Under the pieces are notes generated by a model. The model was not told where the DNA came from and made no database searches. It saw only the letters and a list, made by a program, of their open reading frames with translations. A program made the position numbers and the translations under genes. This document shows positions 16,196 through 22,421 of a stretch of DNA of 64,000 bases, one piece after another. Numbering within the stretch: the first letter of the stretch is position 1; each line of letters opens with the position of its first letter. The stretch comes from a virus, in IMG/VR virus record IMGVR_UViG_3300035698_026680, positions 38,500-102,499 of that record; one strand, written 5' to 3'.

Positions 16196-16650
16196 AAAAA
16201 AGAAAAAGTAAAATATTAAAAATCGCTCTCGTTTTTCTAATTCTTGGTCTATATGTAGATGTTCGAATGATGCGTAAAGGCGATGGTATTTGTGTTGGGA
16301 CTGCCAAACAAAGGACTTTTAACATTCAAGTTATCGTTCCTTTTAGACCCCAAAGAGAAATATTTTATTTTGGAGTCGGAAATAGACACTACAATCATAA
16401 TCGTTATACTACTTATTACATTGACAAAGAAAGAGTTGACGATGAAGGATCGCCTATTGTTTTAGGAAAAAAGACTATTGAAAATGGCTGTTCTGTAAGA
16501 TACGAAGGAGAAGATAGAAGTTGGTTTGGCCGCCATGCTCATTATATTAATTTAAGACCCTTTAATCGAATCAGAGAAGACGGGATAGTTGATTGGCATT
16601 TTGACGAAAGATACATGACTCAAGAAGATTACAAGGAGTGGTACAAATAA
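16192..16650 (+). CDS. Membrane-anchored or secreted protein, 152 aa
   Basis: The ATG at 16192 gives a Lys/Arg-rich start then a hydrophobic segment at residues 9-22, i.e. an N-terminal anchor or signal sequence. The remaining part is polar, His/Tyr/Arg-rich and probably beta-structured. No family recognised; it may act in the envelope. Confidence 0.6.
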   Translation: MKKRKSKILKIALVFLILGLYVDVRMMRKGDGICVGTAKQRTFNIQVIVPFRPQREIFYFGVGNRHYNHNRYTTYYIDKERVDDEGSPIVLGKKTIENGCSVRYEGEDRSWFGRHAHYINLRPFNRIREDGIVDWHFDERYMTQEDYKEWYK

Positions 16651-17006
16651 TGTACGGAAAAGTAGCTATCGACCAATTCGGATTGTTTATTTGCGAGTTT
16701 CCCGTTAGGGGGGCGAATGGCGAACTGGAAACTTGCAAGCATAGGGCCAAAGATCTAGTAAGGCATCTTAGAAGTCATGGAATAAGCTCCAAAGACTATA
16801 AAAAGATGCTCGGGCTAAATCGGAAGGAGTCGCTCCTTAGTGAAGAAACACTAAAAAGTCTCAGGAAGGCCAACATCAAGTACAAAAATTATGAGAATCT
16901 CGAAAAGGGCAAACCGTTTAGATTTAGAAAGGGCAGTTCCCATGCACAAAAGTATGATCGAAGCGAACAAACAAAAAAGAGATTACGGGGCTTGCGAAAA
17001 AAGTAA
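16650..17006 (+). CDS. MucR-like zinc-finger regulator
   Basis: 118 aa; the start overlaps the previous stop as TAATG, with AAGGAG 12 nt upstream. Residues 10-70 follow the MucR/Ros pattern: a Cys, a loop, a second Cys, then LVRHLRSHGIS...YKKMLGL, where His pairs complete a zinc finger. Basic C-terminus. Likely a DNA-binding regulator of phage or host genes. Confidence 0.65.
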   Translation: MYGKVAIDQFGLFICEFPVRGANGELETCKHRAKDLVRHLRSHGISSKDYKKMLGLNRKESLLSEETLKSLRKANIKYKNYENLEKGKPFRFRKGSSHAQKYDRSEQTKKRLRGLRKK

Positions 17007-17020
17007 AAAAAGATTATAAT
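16992..17020 (+). promoter_or_regulatory. Sigma-70-like promoter upstream of recA operon
   Basis: TTGCGA, 17 nt, TATAAT, then AAAAGGAAAATT ATG at 17041. The -35 lies inside the end of the MucR-like gene. Confidence 0.75.
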
Positions 17021-17040
17021 ATACTCAGAAAAGGAAAATT

Positions 17041-17325
17041 ATGAAAACAGAAGAAAAAGAGAAGAAATCCTACGATACGACCAACTTCCACATTTTTGTT
17101 TGGCTTTTAATGAACGATGTTCCCTTGATTAAAGTCTTTTGGGCCAGTGATAAATCGGGTGACAGAGATCAGGCACATTTTGTTTTTGAAGACTTCCCTA
17201 AAAGAAAAGAATTGATTGACAAGTTTTTTGAACAAAAGCAATTACAAAAGTGGATTATAACTACTCAGGAAGCTAAGTCTCGAATGTACGCCAATCGGAC
17301 ACCTGTTGAATATGACCGTAAATAG
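17041..17325 (+). CDS. Hypothetical protein, 94 aa
   Basis: First gene after the promoter, directly upstream of recA with a 14-nt overlap. Soluble alpha/beta sequence; no family recognised. Confidence 0.6.
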   Translation: MKTEEKEKKSYDTTNFHIFVWLLMNDVPLIKVFWASDKSGDRDQAHFVFEDFPKRKELIDKFFEQKQLQKWIITTQEAKSRMYANRTPVEYDRK

Positions 17326-18295
17326 CCTAGACAAAGTTGTTCTGAAATTAAACAAGAAATTCGGCCAAAACACTATCGGCAGGGTTAATGTAATGCCGGA
17401 TCTTAAAATCAAAAAGATTTCTTCTGGATCTCCCTATCTTGATTGGGCTCTTGGTGGTGGTTGGCCTTTAGGTAGGTCAATCGAACTATATGGCCCTGCT
17501 TCCGCAGGCAAATCTCTAACTGCTCTAAGAACCATTATCGAAGCTCAGAAATTAGGCAAAAGATGCGTTTATTTAGATGCTGAAAATACCTTCGATCCCG
17601 ACTTCGCTAAGTCAGTTGGCGTTGACACTGATAAGCTAGTTGTCTCTCAAATGACGGGGGGAGAAAATGTATTTGATACAATTAATCTTCTTTTAGAATC
17701 CGATGTTTCTATTATTGTTGTTGATACTGTGGCTTCATTACTTCCTGAATACGAAGAAAACGAAGAAACGGGGAAAATGACAATAGGCTTGCATGCTCGA
17801 TTGATGAGTAAGGCAATGAGAAAAATAACAGGGAAAGCTTCTAAAAACAAGACTCTCATTTTTTTCATTAATCAGATAAGAGAGAAAATAGGGGGCTATG
17901 GAAATCCTGAAATAACAACAGGTGGTAGAGCCTTAACATTTTATGCTTCGTTAAGAGTTGAAGTTAGGCGCGGTGAATTTTTAACTGAAGGCAAGAAAAA
18001 AATCGGCCATCAAATCAAATTTAAGGTTACTAAATCTAAAATCGGCCAACCCTGGCGAAATGGCTACTTCTTATTTTACTGGCCTGACTCTCAAAATCCC
18101 AATCTTGAATTATTTGATAATGCCGATGAGTTAGTCTCAATGTTGCTAATTCAAGGTAAAATTAAAAGGCGTGGGGCTTACTATGATGTTGTTGGTAAGA
18201 CTTTTCAGGGCAGAGAAGAATTAGAACAGGAAGTTAGAAGTAATCCAAAATTTAATAAAAAATTAACAGAGCTATGGAATCCACAGGACCAGTAA
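17312..18295 (+). CDS. recA: RecA/UvsX-like recombinase
   Basis: 327 aa. RecA-fold ATPase: Walker A GPASAGKS at 61-68, a Glu-containing DAENTFD strand (about 91-97), Walker B IIVVDTVASL, and an FINQIREK loop 2 region. It is nearer to bacterial RecA than to T4 UvsX but shorter, lacking most of the RecA C-terminal domain. Catalyses strand exchange; works with the SSB at 19048 and perhaps the Rad52-like protein. The ATG at 17312 is preferred over a TTG two codons earlier. Confidence 0.9.
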   Translation: MTVNSLDKVVLKLNKKFGQNTIGRVNVMPDLKIKKISSGSPYLDWALGGGWPLGRSIELYGPASAGKSLTALRTIIEAQKLGKRCVYLDAENTFDPDFAKSVGVDTDKLVVSQMTGGENVFDTINLLLESDVSIIVVDTVASLLPEYEENEETGKMTIGLHARLMSKAMRKITGKASKNKTLIFFINQIREKIGGYGNPEITTGGRALTFYASLRVEVRRGEFLTEGKKKIGHQIKFKVTKSKIGQPWRNGYFLFYWPDSQNPNLELFDNADELVSMLLIQGKIKRRGAYYDVVGKTFQGREELEQEVRSNPKFNKKLTELWNPQDQ

Positions 18296-18828
18296 GTATC
18301 TTTGAAGAAGACCTAAAATTTAGCGAAGATGCAACAACAGAACAAATTATCAAAGAGATTTTGCTTAAATACATTCCTGGGGCAATCGAAGTAAAAAAAG
18401 CCGAGAAATGGCAAGATAAACAGGGAACGGATTATTGGGTTCATTGCGGTACTAAAAGACCACCTTTATCAATAGATGCAAAGGTAAGAAGTGTCGATCC
18501 CGTAGAAGAAATGAATAAGGGAAAAATGGGATTTAAGGACGATTTAGCACTTGAAACATGGAGCAAAATTGGAACACAGGTTGGCTGGACAAGAGACAGA
18601 AAAAAAAGAACCGATTATATTCTTTGGTTTTTTGAGTCAACTAGAAGATGGGCTCTTGTTCCGTTCATAATGTTATGCGGAGTTTTTGAAAAATATTGGG
18701 AAGAATGGAAAGGAATTTATAAGGTGAAGACCCACACCTGCAGGGGAGATCTTGACACTTGGGAAAGTGAATGCGTTTTTGTTCCTAGACAAGTAATTTG
18801 GGACAAAATGCAAGAAATGTATGGTTAA
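18274..18828 (+). CDS. Putative PD-(D/E)XK nuclease, 184 aa
   Basis: A core KQGTDYWV...LSIDAKVR gives an Asp, then about 16 residues later a D-x-K strand, which is the catalytic signature of the PD-(D/E)XK fold. The RecA-adjacent position supports a recombination exonuclease or resolvase role. Family assignment is by motif only. Confidence 0.6.
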   Translation: MESTGPVSIFEEDLKFSEDATTEQIIKEILLKYIPGAIEVKKAEKWQDKQGTDYWVHCGTKRPPLSIDAKVRSVDPVEEMNKGKMGFKDDLALETWSKIGTQVGWTRDRKKRTDYILWFFESTRRWALVPFIMLCGVFEKYWEEWKGIYKVKTHTCRGDLDTWESECVFVPRQVIWDKMQEMYG

Positions 18829-18851
18829 TTAATAAACGAAAGGGGGCTAAA

Positions 18852-19013
18852 ATGGGACCATCATTAGAAAAACAAATTGAATCAATAATGAAAAAAGTGA
18901 GAGATTATCAAAAAGAAGCTGGTCGATCAGAAAAAGGAAGAATGTGGGCGATTGTTAACACTCATTTAGAAACAGCAAAACTGTACGCTAAAGAAATTAA
19001 AACAATAGAATAA
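18852..19013 (+). CDS. Hypothetical helical protein, 53 aa
   Basis: Start at 18852, 6 nt after AAAGGGGG; longer in-frame versions overlap the previous gene without a site. One or two amphipathic helices rich in Lys and Glu. Function unknown. Confidence 0.5.
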   Translation: MGPSLEKQIESIMKKVRDYQKEAGRSEKGRMWAIVNTHLETAKLYAKEIKTIE

Positions 19014-19047
19014 ACTAATCATTATATTAAAACGAAAGGATATTGAA

Positions 19048-19548
19048 ATGTCACGATCATTAAACAGAATAGAATTAATTGGGAACTTGACGAGAGATGT
19101 AGAGTTAAAATATACTCCACAGGGAACAGCGGTCTGTACTTTTTCAGTCGCTACCAATAGGCAATGGACTGATTCTCAGGGAAATAAAAAGGATGAAGCA
19201 ACCTTTCACCGAATAGTTGCTTGGGCTAAACTAGCTGAGATTTGTTCCCAATATCTTGCTAAGGGAAGAAAAGTCTATATCGCAGGTCGATTATCTAATA
19301 GACGATGGAAAGACGATCAGGGAGTTGACCATTTCGCGACAGAAACAGTCGCTTCTGATATGATTATCTTAGATCGAAAAGATCAAGGGGCAGGTCAACC
19401 ACCCGCTCCCCAGCCACCCGCTCCAACTCAAGGAGTAGCACAATCTGAGCCTGCACAAGCAGCCCCAGAGCCTGCTCCTGCTCAACCAGAGCCAGAGCAA
19501 ACAAGTATTAAACAGGCTGAAAAAGTCTTTAAAGCAAAAGCAGTTTAA
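19048..19548 (+). CDS. ssb: Single-stranded DNA-binding protein (SSB)
   Basis: 166 aa. OB fold of bacterial SSB: LNRIELIGNLTRDVELKYTPQGT, then FSVATNRQW, then FHRIVAWAKLAEICSQYLAKGRKVYIAGRL. A Pro/Gln/Ala-rich linker (112-150) follows, but the C-terminus ends in Lys-Ala-Val, without the acidic DDDIPF tip used to recruit partners. Protects ssDNA in replication and recombination. Confidence 0.93.
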   Translation: MSRSLNRIELIGNLTRDVELKYTPQGTAVCTFSVATNRQWTDSQGNKKDEATFHRIVAWAKLAEICSQYLAKGRKVYIAGRLSNRRWKDDQGVDHFATETVASDMIILDRKDQGAGQPPAPQPPAPTQGVAQSEPAQAAPEPAPAQPEPEQTSIKQAEKVFKAKAV

Positions 19549-19576
19549 TTGTTAACAACCTAAGGGGGTGATAGTT

Positions 19577-19834
19577 ATGGTGTTTTTAGCAAGCGGAAAT
19601 GGTCCTGGCAGTAAAGTTGGACCTATTGTGGTGGTAGAAGAAACTCCAACAGCGGTTCCAACAGAAACCCTTGAAGTTAAGCCTACAGAAATTGCTACCG
19701 AATCAGCTCAATCAACTCCATTACCTACCCCAACTCCCGAAGACGGTGGTCTTGGCGTTGTTGGTTGGTGTCTTTTAGGAATAGTCGGATTGTTCGTTTT
19801 GGTTTTAGGTGCGAAAGCAGTTTTTAAGAAATAA
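19577..19834 (+). CDS. Thr/Pro-rich C-terminally anchored membrane protein, 85 aa
   Basis: ATG lies 5 nt after AAGGGGGTGA. Residues 15-55 are Thr/Pro/Glu-rich and mucin-like; residues 60-80 form one membrane span followed by a short Lys-Lys tail. It would display a flexible domain on the outer face of the membrane. Function unknown; a superinfection or surface role is only a guess. Confidence 0.55.
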   Translation: MVFLASGNGPGSKVGPIVVVEETPTAVPTETLEVKPTEIATESAQSTPLPTPTPEDGGLGVVGWCLLGIVGLFVLVLGAKAVFKK

Positions 19835-20142
19835 TGGAGAAGTGGCAAAAAAAGGAAAAGGATGATGCTAAATCTTTTGGTGGTAAAAGAACTCCCAAAA
19901 GCGGTGGTTATTGGTCTTTCCCTGGAGATGTAACCACCAAGCATTTCCTTATTGATAGTAAAACTACAGAAAAAAAAGGCTTTAGAGTTACAGAAAGCAT
20001 GTGGAAAAAGATCTACTATGAAGCCCTAAAAGCAAGAAAGCTACCAGTTCTTTCAATTTCACTTATCAATGAGGATATCGAACTGGTAGTTCTTGATAAG
20101 AACGATTTTATTTCTTTTCTTAAAGATGATAGGATGAAATAG
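19834..20142 (+). CDS. Putative Holliday-junction-resolvase-like nuclease, 102 aa
   Basis: FGGKRTPKSGG, then GD near 30, then FLIDSKTT: the spacing of Gly-Arg, Asp and D-S-K is that of small PD-(D/E)XK resolvase-like phage enzymes. The start overlaps the previous stop as TAATGG. Near recA/ssb, so a role in branched-DNA processing is likely. Confidence 0.6.
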   Translation: MEKWQKKEKDDAKSFGGKRTPKSGGYWSFPGDVTTKHFLIDSKTTEKKGFRVTESMWKKIYYEALKARKLPVLSISLINEDIELVVLDKNDFISFLKDDRMK

Positions 20143-20144
20143 AT

Positions 20145-20276
20145 ATGAAAAACAATGTACTCACTAACAATTTTGATTTAGTTATTTATAGTAAAGAATA
20201 TCCCCAAGTCCCTGAAGGCTCACTAATTCCTAAAGTTAAAAACTCTCCTGTAATTTCCGATGATGTGCTAAAATAA
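20145..20276 (+). CDS. Hypothetical peptide, 43 aa
   Basis: Begins 2 nt after the previous stop. Polar sequence with no motif. Weak SD (AGGATGAAAT). Function unknown. Confidence 0.35.
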   Translation: MKNNVLTNNFDLVIYSKEYPQVPEGSLIPKVKNSPVISDDVLK

Positions 20277-20285
20277 GCGACTATA

Positions 20286-20387
20286 ATGCTTATTCTTCTT
20301 GCAGGAATAGGAGTGTCAATCTTGTTTGTGATAGTCTTTATTTTTCTCTTTAAAGGAGAGCAAAGATTCCCGCCACAAGAAAAATAG
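20286..20387 (+). CDS. Single-span membrane peptide, 33 aa
   Basis: Residues 2-22 are almost all Leu/Ile/Val/Phe, followed by a short charged tail. Such mini-proteins are common in phages but its role is unknown. No good SD. Confidence 0.35.
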   Translation: MLILLAGIGVSILFVIVFIFLFKGEQRFPPQEK

Positions 20388-20392
20388 AAGAC

Positions 20393-20421
20393 TTGAGTAA
20401 AAGAATACTTTGCTGTACTAT
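20393..20421 (+). promoter_or_regulatory. Sigma-70-like promoter
   Basis: TTGAGT, 17 nt, TACTAT, followed by AGAAAGGAGATATA and a GTG start at 20450. Confidence 0.6.
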
Positions 20422-20449
20422 GTTCCTATAGTTATAGAAAGGAGATATA

Positions 20450-20689
20450 GTGAGACTTTATCAATACGACGATATTAAAAAACTCAATCAAGCACTAGGA
20501 AGTTTTAAAAGAAATACACTCAAAGTAATTGATGTTAAAATCATAACAGTCGAAGGTAAGAATCAATTTTTCGTAGTGGCAGATCCGCCTTACGACTCAA
20601 AACCAAAGAAAAAGAAGGCCGAAAAGGAAAAGGTAGAGAAAAAAGTAGAAGTAAAAGAGCCCGCTAAGAAGAAAACGGAGAAAAAATGA
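20450..20689 (+). CDS. Hypothetical protein with Lys/Glu-rich tail, 79 aa, GTG start
   Basis: AAAGGAG 7 nt before GTG. Residues 1-50 are a small alpha/beta part; 52-79 are nearly all Lys, Glu, Val and Pro. ATGA overlap with the next gene. Function unknown. Confidence 0.55.
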   Translation: MRLYQYDDIKKLNQALGSFKRNTLKVIDVKIITVEGKNQFFVVADPPYDSKPKKKKAEKEKVEKKVEVKEPAKKKTEKK

Positions 20690-20952
20690 AAGAAATTAAA
20701 TATGTAGAATGTCAGGGTTGCGGACAAATTCATTACATTGTCGGTAAAAAAGAAGCAGAAACTTTGAAGAAAAAGGGTTATAAAGCAGACGGATTTTCCG
20801 ATAGAAATATGCAGCACTGTTCAAACTGTGGTTCAAAAAAGCAATTCTCAGGAGTAACTCAATCTTATGCGAATCAATATTCGCCAGGTGGAGAAATTCA
20901 CCCGATTCTCTTAACCGATGAGAAGCTTAAAGAACCAAAAGTCAAACCTTAG
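20686..20952 (+). CDS. Zinc-ribbon protein, 88 aa
   Basis: CQGCGQIHY at 10-18 and CSNCGSKKQ about 35 residues later make a complete Cys4 ribbon. C-terminal part polar. Role unknown. Confidence 0.6.
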   Translation: MKEIKYVECQGCGQIHYIVGKKEAETLKKKGYKADGFSDRNMQHCSNCGSKKQFSGVTQSYANQYSPGGEIHPILLTDEKLKEPKVKP

Positions 20953-21097
20953 CGAGTTTCTGGAAGAAATGGCACAATTAGAAGGACTCTTGAAGTCTTC
21001 TATTAAAGTGTCATTAAAAAGAAACATTGAGTGGTATTGTAGTAATAGGATTAAACGATACTACAGACAGTACCGAAAGAATCGTGGTGAAAGCTAG
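20918..21097 (+). CDS. Hypothetical basic protein, 59 aa
   Basis: An ORF overlapping the end of the zinc-ribbon gene; an internal ATG at 20969 has GGAAG nearby and would give 42 aa. The C-terminus (KRYYRQYRKNR) is very basic. It ends just before the tRNA promoter. Uncertain. Confidence 0.35.
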   Translation: MRSLKNQKSNLSEFLEEMAQLEGLLKSSIKVSLKRNIEWYCSNRIKRYYRQYRKNRGES

Positions 21098-21113
21098 ACA
21101 GATAGTGTATAAT
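21085..21113 (+). promoter_or_regulatory. Candidate promoter of the tRNA cluster
   Basis: TATAAT at 21108-21113, 13 nt before the first tRNA; the matching -35 at 17-nt spacing is a poor TGGTGA. The perfect -10 makes a promoter likely. Confidence 0.5.
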
Positions 21114-21125
21114 AAAAAACAATAA

Positions 21126-21193
21126 AGGTCGGGCGCTGGGCGCAAGAAGCACTCCAAACGCTTCTCCGCCGGGTTCAATCCCTGGACGGCCTG
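21126..21193 (+). tRNA. tRNA-Trp (CCA), unusual D arm
   Basis: Acceptor AGGTCGG with ACGGCCT (one G-A), T arm CCGGG-TTCAATC-CCTGG, anticodon loop CTCCAAA giving CCA, and discriminator G as in tRNA-Trp. Only 68 nt: the canonical U8/R9 linker is not visible, the D stem is reduced to about 3 bp, and the last anticodon-stem pair is A-C. CCA end not encoded. Confidence 0.6.
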
Positions 21194-21214
21194 CAAAAAC
21201 TTAACGGGCAACTA

Positions 21215-21245
21215 TTGAGAAGTGTGAGAGCAGGCCACTTCTCAA
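21215..21245 (+). other. 10-bp hairpin between tRNA-Trp and tRNA-Gly
   Basis: TTGAGAAGTG pairs perfectly with CACTTCTCAA around an 11-nt loop. It lies 4 nt before tRNA-Gly. No T-run on the + strand; may guide processing or be a terminator for antisense transcripts. Confidence 0.55.
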
Positions 21246-21248
21246 AAA

Positions 21249-21319
21249 GCGGGGTTAGTTGATTGGCTCAACGAGTCCCTTCCAAGGATTAAAAGCGAGT
21301 TCGATTCTCGCATCCCGCT
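21249..21319 (+). tRNA. tRNA-Gly (TCC)
   Basis: Cloverleaf complete: acceptor GCGGGGT/ATCCCGC, U8-A9, D stem GTTG/CAAC, anticodon stem AGTCC/GGATT with loop CTTCCAA, T arm GCGAG-TTCGATT-CTCGC, discriminator T as usual for Gly. Confidence 0.9.
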
Positions 21320-21369
21320 CTATGAGTATTAAAGGAGAGTTTTACCATCGAAGCACAATCACCAAACAT

Positions 21370-21442
21370 GGTGTCGGTAGCTTAGTGGTTGAAGCGCTGG
21401 CCTGTGAAGCCAGAGACGGGAGTTCGATTCTCCTTCGATACC
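21370..21442 (+). tRNA. tRNA-His (GTG)
   Basis: Encodes the extra G-1 opposite C73, the identity element of tRNA-His. Acceptor GTGTCGG/TCGATAC, anticodon stem CTGGC/GCCAG with loop CTGTGAA, T arm GGGAG-TTCGATT-CTCCT. Confidence 0.9.
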
Positions 21443-21489
21443 CAAGTAGCACTTTAAATCAACAGAATTAATTACATTAAATCGGATAT

Positions 21490-21560
21490 TCCGAGATAGT
21501 GTAATGGCAGCACGGCTGGCCTTGGACCAGCTAATGTAGGTTCGACTCCTACTCTCGGAA
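21490..21560 (+). tRNA. tRNA-Gln (TTG), C at position 33
   Basis: Acceptor TCCGAGA/TCTCGGA, D stem GTGT/GCAC, anticodon stem GCTGG/CCAGC, T arm GTAGG-TTCGACT-CCTAC. The 7-nt loop CCTTGGA puts TTG at 34-36, but position 33 is C instead of the near-universal T, and the discriminator is A. Confidence 0.75.
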
Positions 21561-21569
21561 CACAGAAAA

Positions 21570-21640
21570 TGGCGTGTAGTATAACGGCAACACGCTCGGC
21601 TGTTAACCGAGAAATCTGGGTTCGATTCCCAGCGTGCCAG
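21570..21640 (+). tRNA. tRNA-Asn (GTT)
   Basis: Acceptor TGGCGTG/CGTGCCA, anticodon stem CTCGG/CCGAG with loop CTGTTAA, T arm CTGGG-TTCGATT-CCCAG, discriminator G. One A-C mismatch in the D stem. Confidence 0.9.
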
Positions 21641-21645
21641 CAAAT

Positions 21646-21822
21646 GCGGCGATGGTGTAGTGGTAGCACATCCTTTATCGAGCAACACCCTGGGACAAGC
21701 TCCCCAGTTCGGTACCGCTCACAATATAAATTCACTAGGTTTAAAGGTCTAGAGTTTTCTCGAGAACCTTTAAGCGGATGAAGTTACAATGGAAGACAAG
21801 GGTTCGAATCCCTTTCGCCGCT
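21646..21822 (+). tRNA. Interrupted tRNA gene (isotype uncertain, Leu(TAA)-like if spliced)
   Basis: The 5' half (acceptor GCGGCGA, TG, D stem GTGT/GCAC) and the 3' half (T arm AAGGG-TTCGAAT-CCCTT, acceptor TCGCCGC, discriminator T) pair perfectly, but 177 nt separate the ends. CATCC near 21669 pairs with GGATG near 21776, placing an insert of about 95-100 nt in the anticodon loop. The insert is bounded by direct CCTTTA repeats (21672, 21767) and holds two hairpins, CTGGG/CCCAG and a long TTAAAGGT/ACCTTTAA stem. Removing one repeat unit leaves 82 nt with loop TTTAAGC (anticodon TAA) and a 17-nt variable arm, which suits a type II tRNA-Leu; discriminator T does not. It is too short for a usual group I intron. 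Confidence 0.6.
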
Positions 21823-21828
21823 CAAAAT

Positions 21829-21901
21829 GGGCTTGTAGCTCAGTCGGAAGAGCATTCGCTTTGCAAGCGAAAGGCCGAGAGTTCGATTCTCTCCAGGTCC
21901 A
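21829..21901 (+). tRNA. tRNA-Ala (TGC)
   Basis: Acceptor GGGCTTG/CAGGTCC, D stem GCTC/GAGC, anticodon stem TTCGC/GCGAA with loop TTTGCAA, T arm GAGAG-TTCGATT-CTCTC, discriminator A. Confidence 0.9.
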
Positions 21902-21906
21902 CATAT

Positions 21907-21980
21907 CAGGGATTGGCGGAGTTGGCCACCGCGCTCGGTTTGGAACCGAGAGATCATAGGTTCGAATCCTGTATCCCTGA
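21907..21980 (+). tRNA. tRNA-Pro (TGG)
   Basis: Acceptor CAGGGAT/ATCCCTG, D stem GCGG/CCGC, anticodon stem CTCGG/CCGAG with loop TTTGGAA, T arm ATAGG-TTCGAAT-CCTGT, discriminator A. Confidence 0.9.
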
Positions 21981-21985
21981 CTAAA

Positions 21986-22056
21986 GGCTTGTTGATTTAA
22001 TGGTAGAATGTCGTCTTGTCAAGGCGATTGCAGGAGTTCGATTCTCCTACAGGCCG
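21986..22056 (+). tRNA. tRNA-Asp (GTC)
   Basis: Acceptor GGCTTGT/ACAGGCC, anticodon stem TCGTC/GGCGA with loop TTGTCAA, T arm AGGAG-TTCGATT-CTCCT, discriminator G. Last gene of the cluster. Confidence 0.9.
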
Positions 22057-22088
22057 CTAAGTAATGAGTATTAGGAAAAGGAGAAGAA

Positions 22089-22421
22089 ATGGGCAAAGCA
22101 TGGAAAGATTTAGAAAGAACTGCCGCTAAAATTCTTGGTGGCAAAAGAATAATCAGAGAACATTTTGGCGTTAAAAAGCCGGATGTAAAACTAAAAGACT
22201 TCCCTAACTTCAAGATTGATACTAAACGCTATAAAAAGTTTAGAGTTTTTTCTTTATACGAAGAAGTCAAAAAGAGATATTGCAAAAAGCCTGTAGATCA
22301 GGTTATTCTTGTTTTAAGACAACACAATAAACAAACCAAATTAGCAGTCATAGACTTAAATCTATTGGCAAAGCTTATTAATTTTGTAAGAGAAAAGGAA
22401 GGTCAAAATGGTTTTCGTTAA
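22089..22421 (+). CDS. Putative PD-(D/E)XK endonuclease, 110 aa
   Basis: Glu9 in an N-terminal helix, LGGKR, an Asp near 32 and FKIDTKRYKKF (D-x-K) near 42-52 match the layout of Hjc-like small endonucleases. It heads the que gene cluster and overlaps queD by 14 nt, so it is expressed with the DNA-modification genes; a resolvase role is the default guess. Confidence 0.6.
   Translation: MGKAWKDLERTAAKILGGKRIIREHFGVKKPDVKLKDFPNFKIDTKRYKKFRVFSLYEEVKKRYCKKPVDQVILVLRQHNKQTKLAVIDLNLLAKLINFVREKEGQNGFR

Noticed and set aside
19549-19558. TTGTTAACAA palindrome after ssb
   Set aside because: Short AT-rich palindrome with no neighbouring promoter; can arise by chance in this composition.
21359-21735. 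Minus-strand ORFs across the tRNA cluster
   Set aside because: They read antisense through several tRNA genes with perfect cloverleaves; they match the well-known spurious proteins made by translating tRNAs.
21646-21822. Group I intron in the split tRNA
   Set aside because: The insert is only about 95-100 nt and lacks recognisable P7/core sequences, too short for known self-splicing group I introns; reported instead as an unexplained insert.
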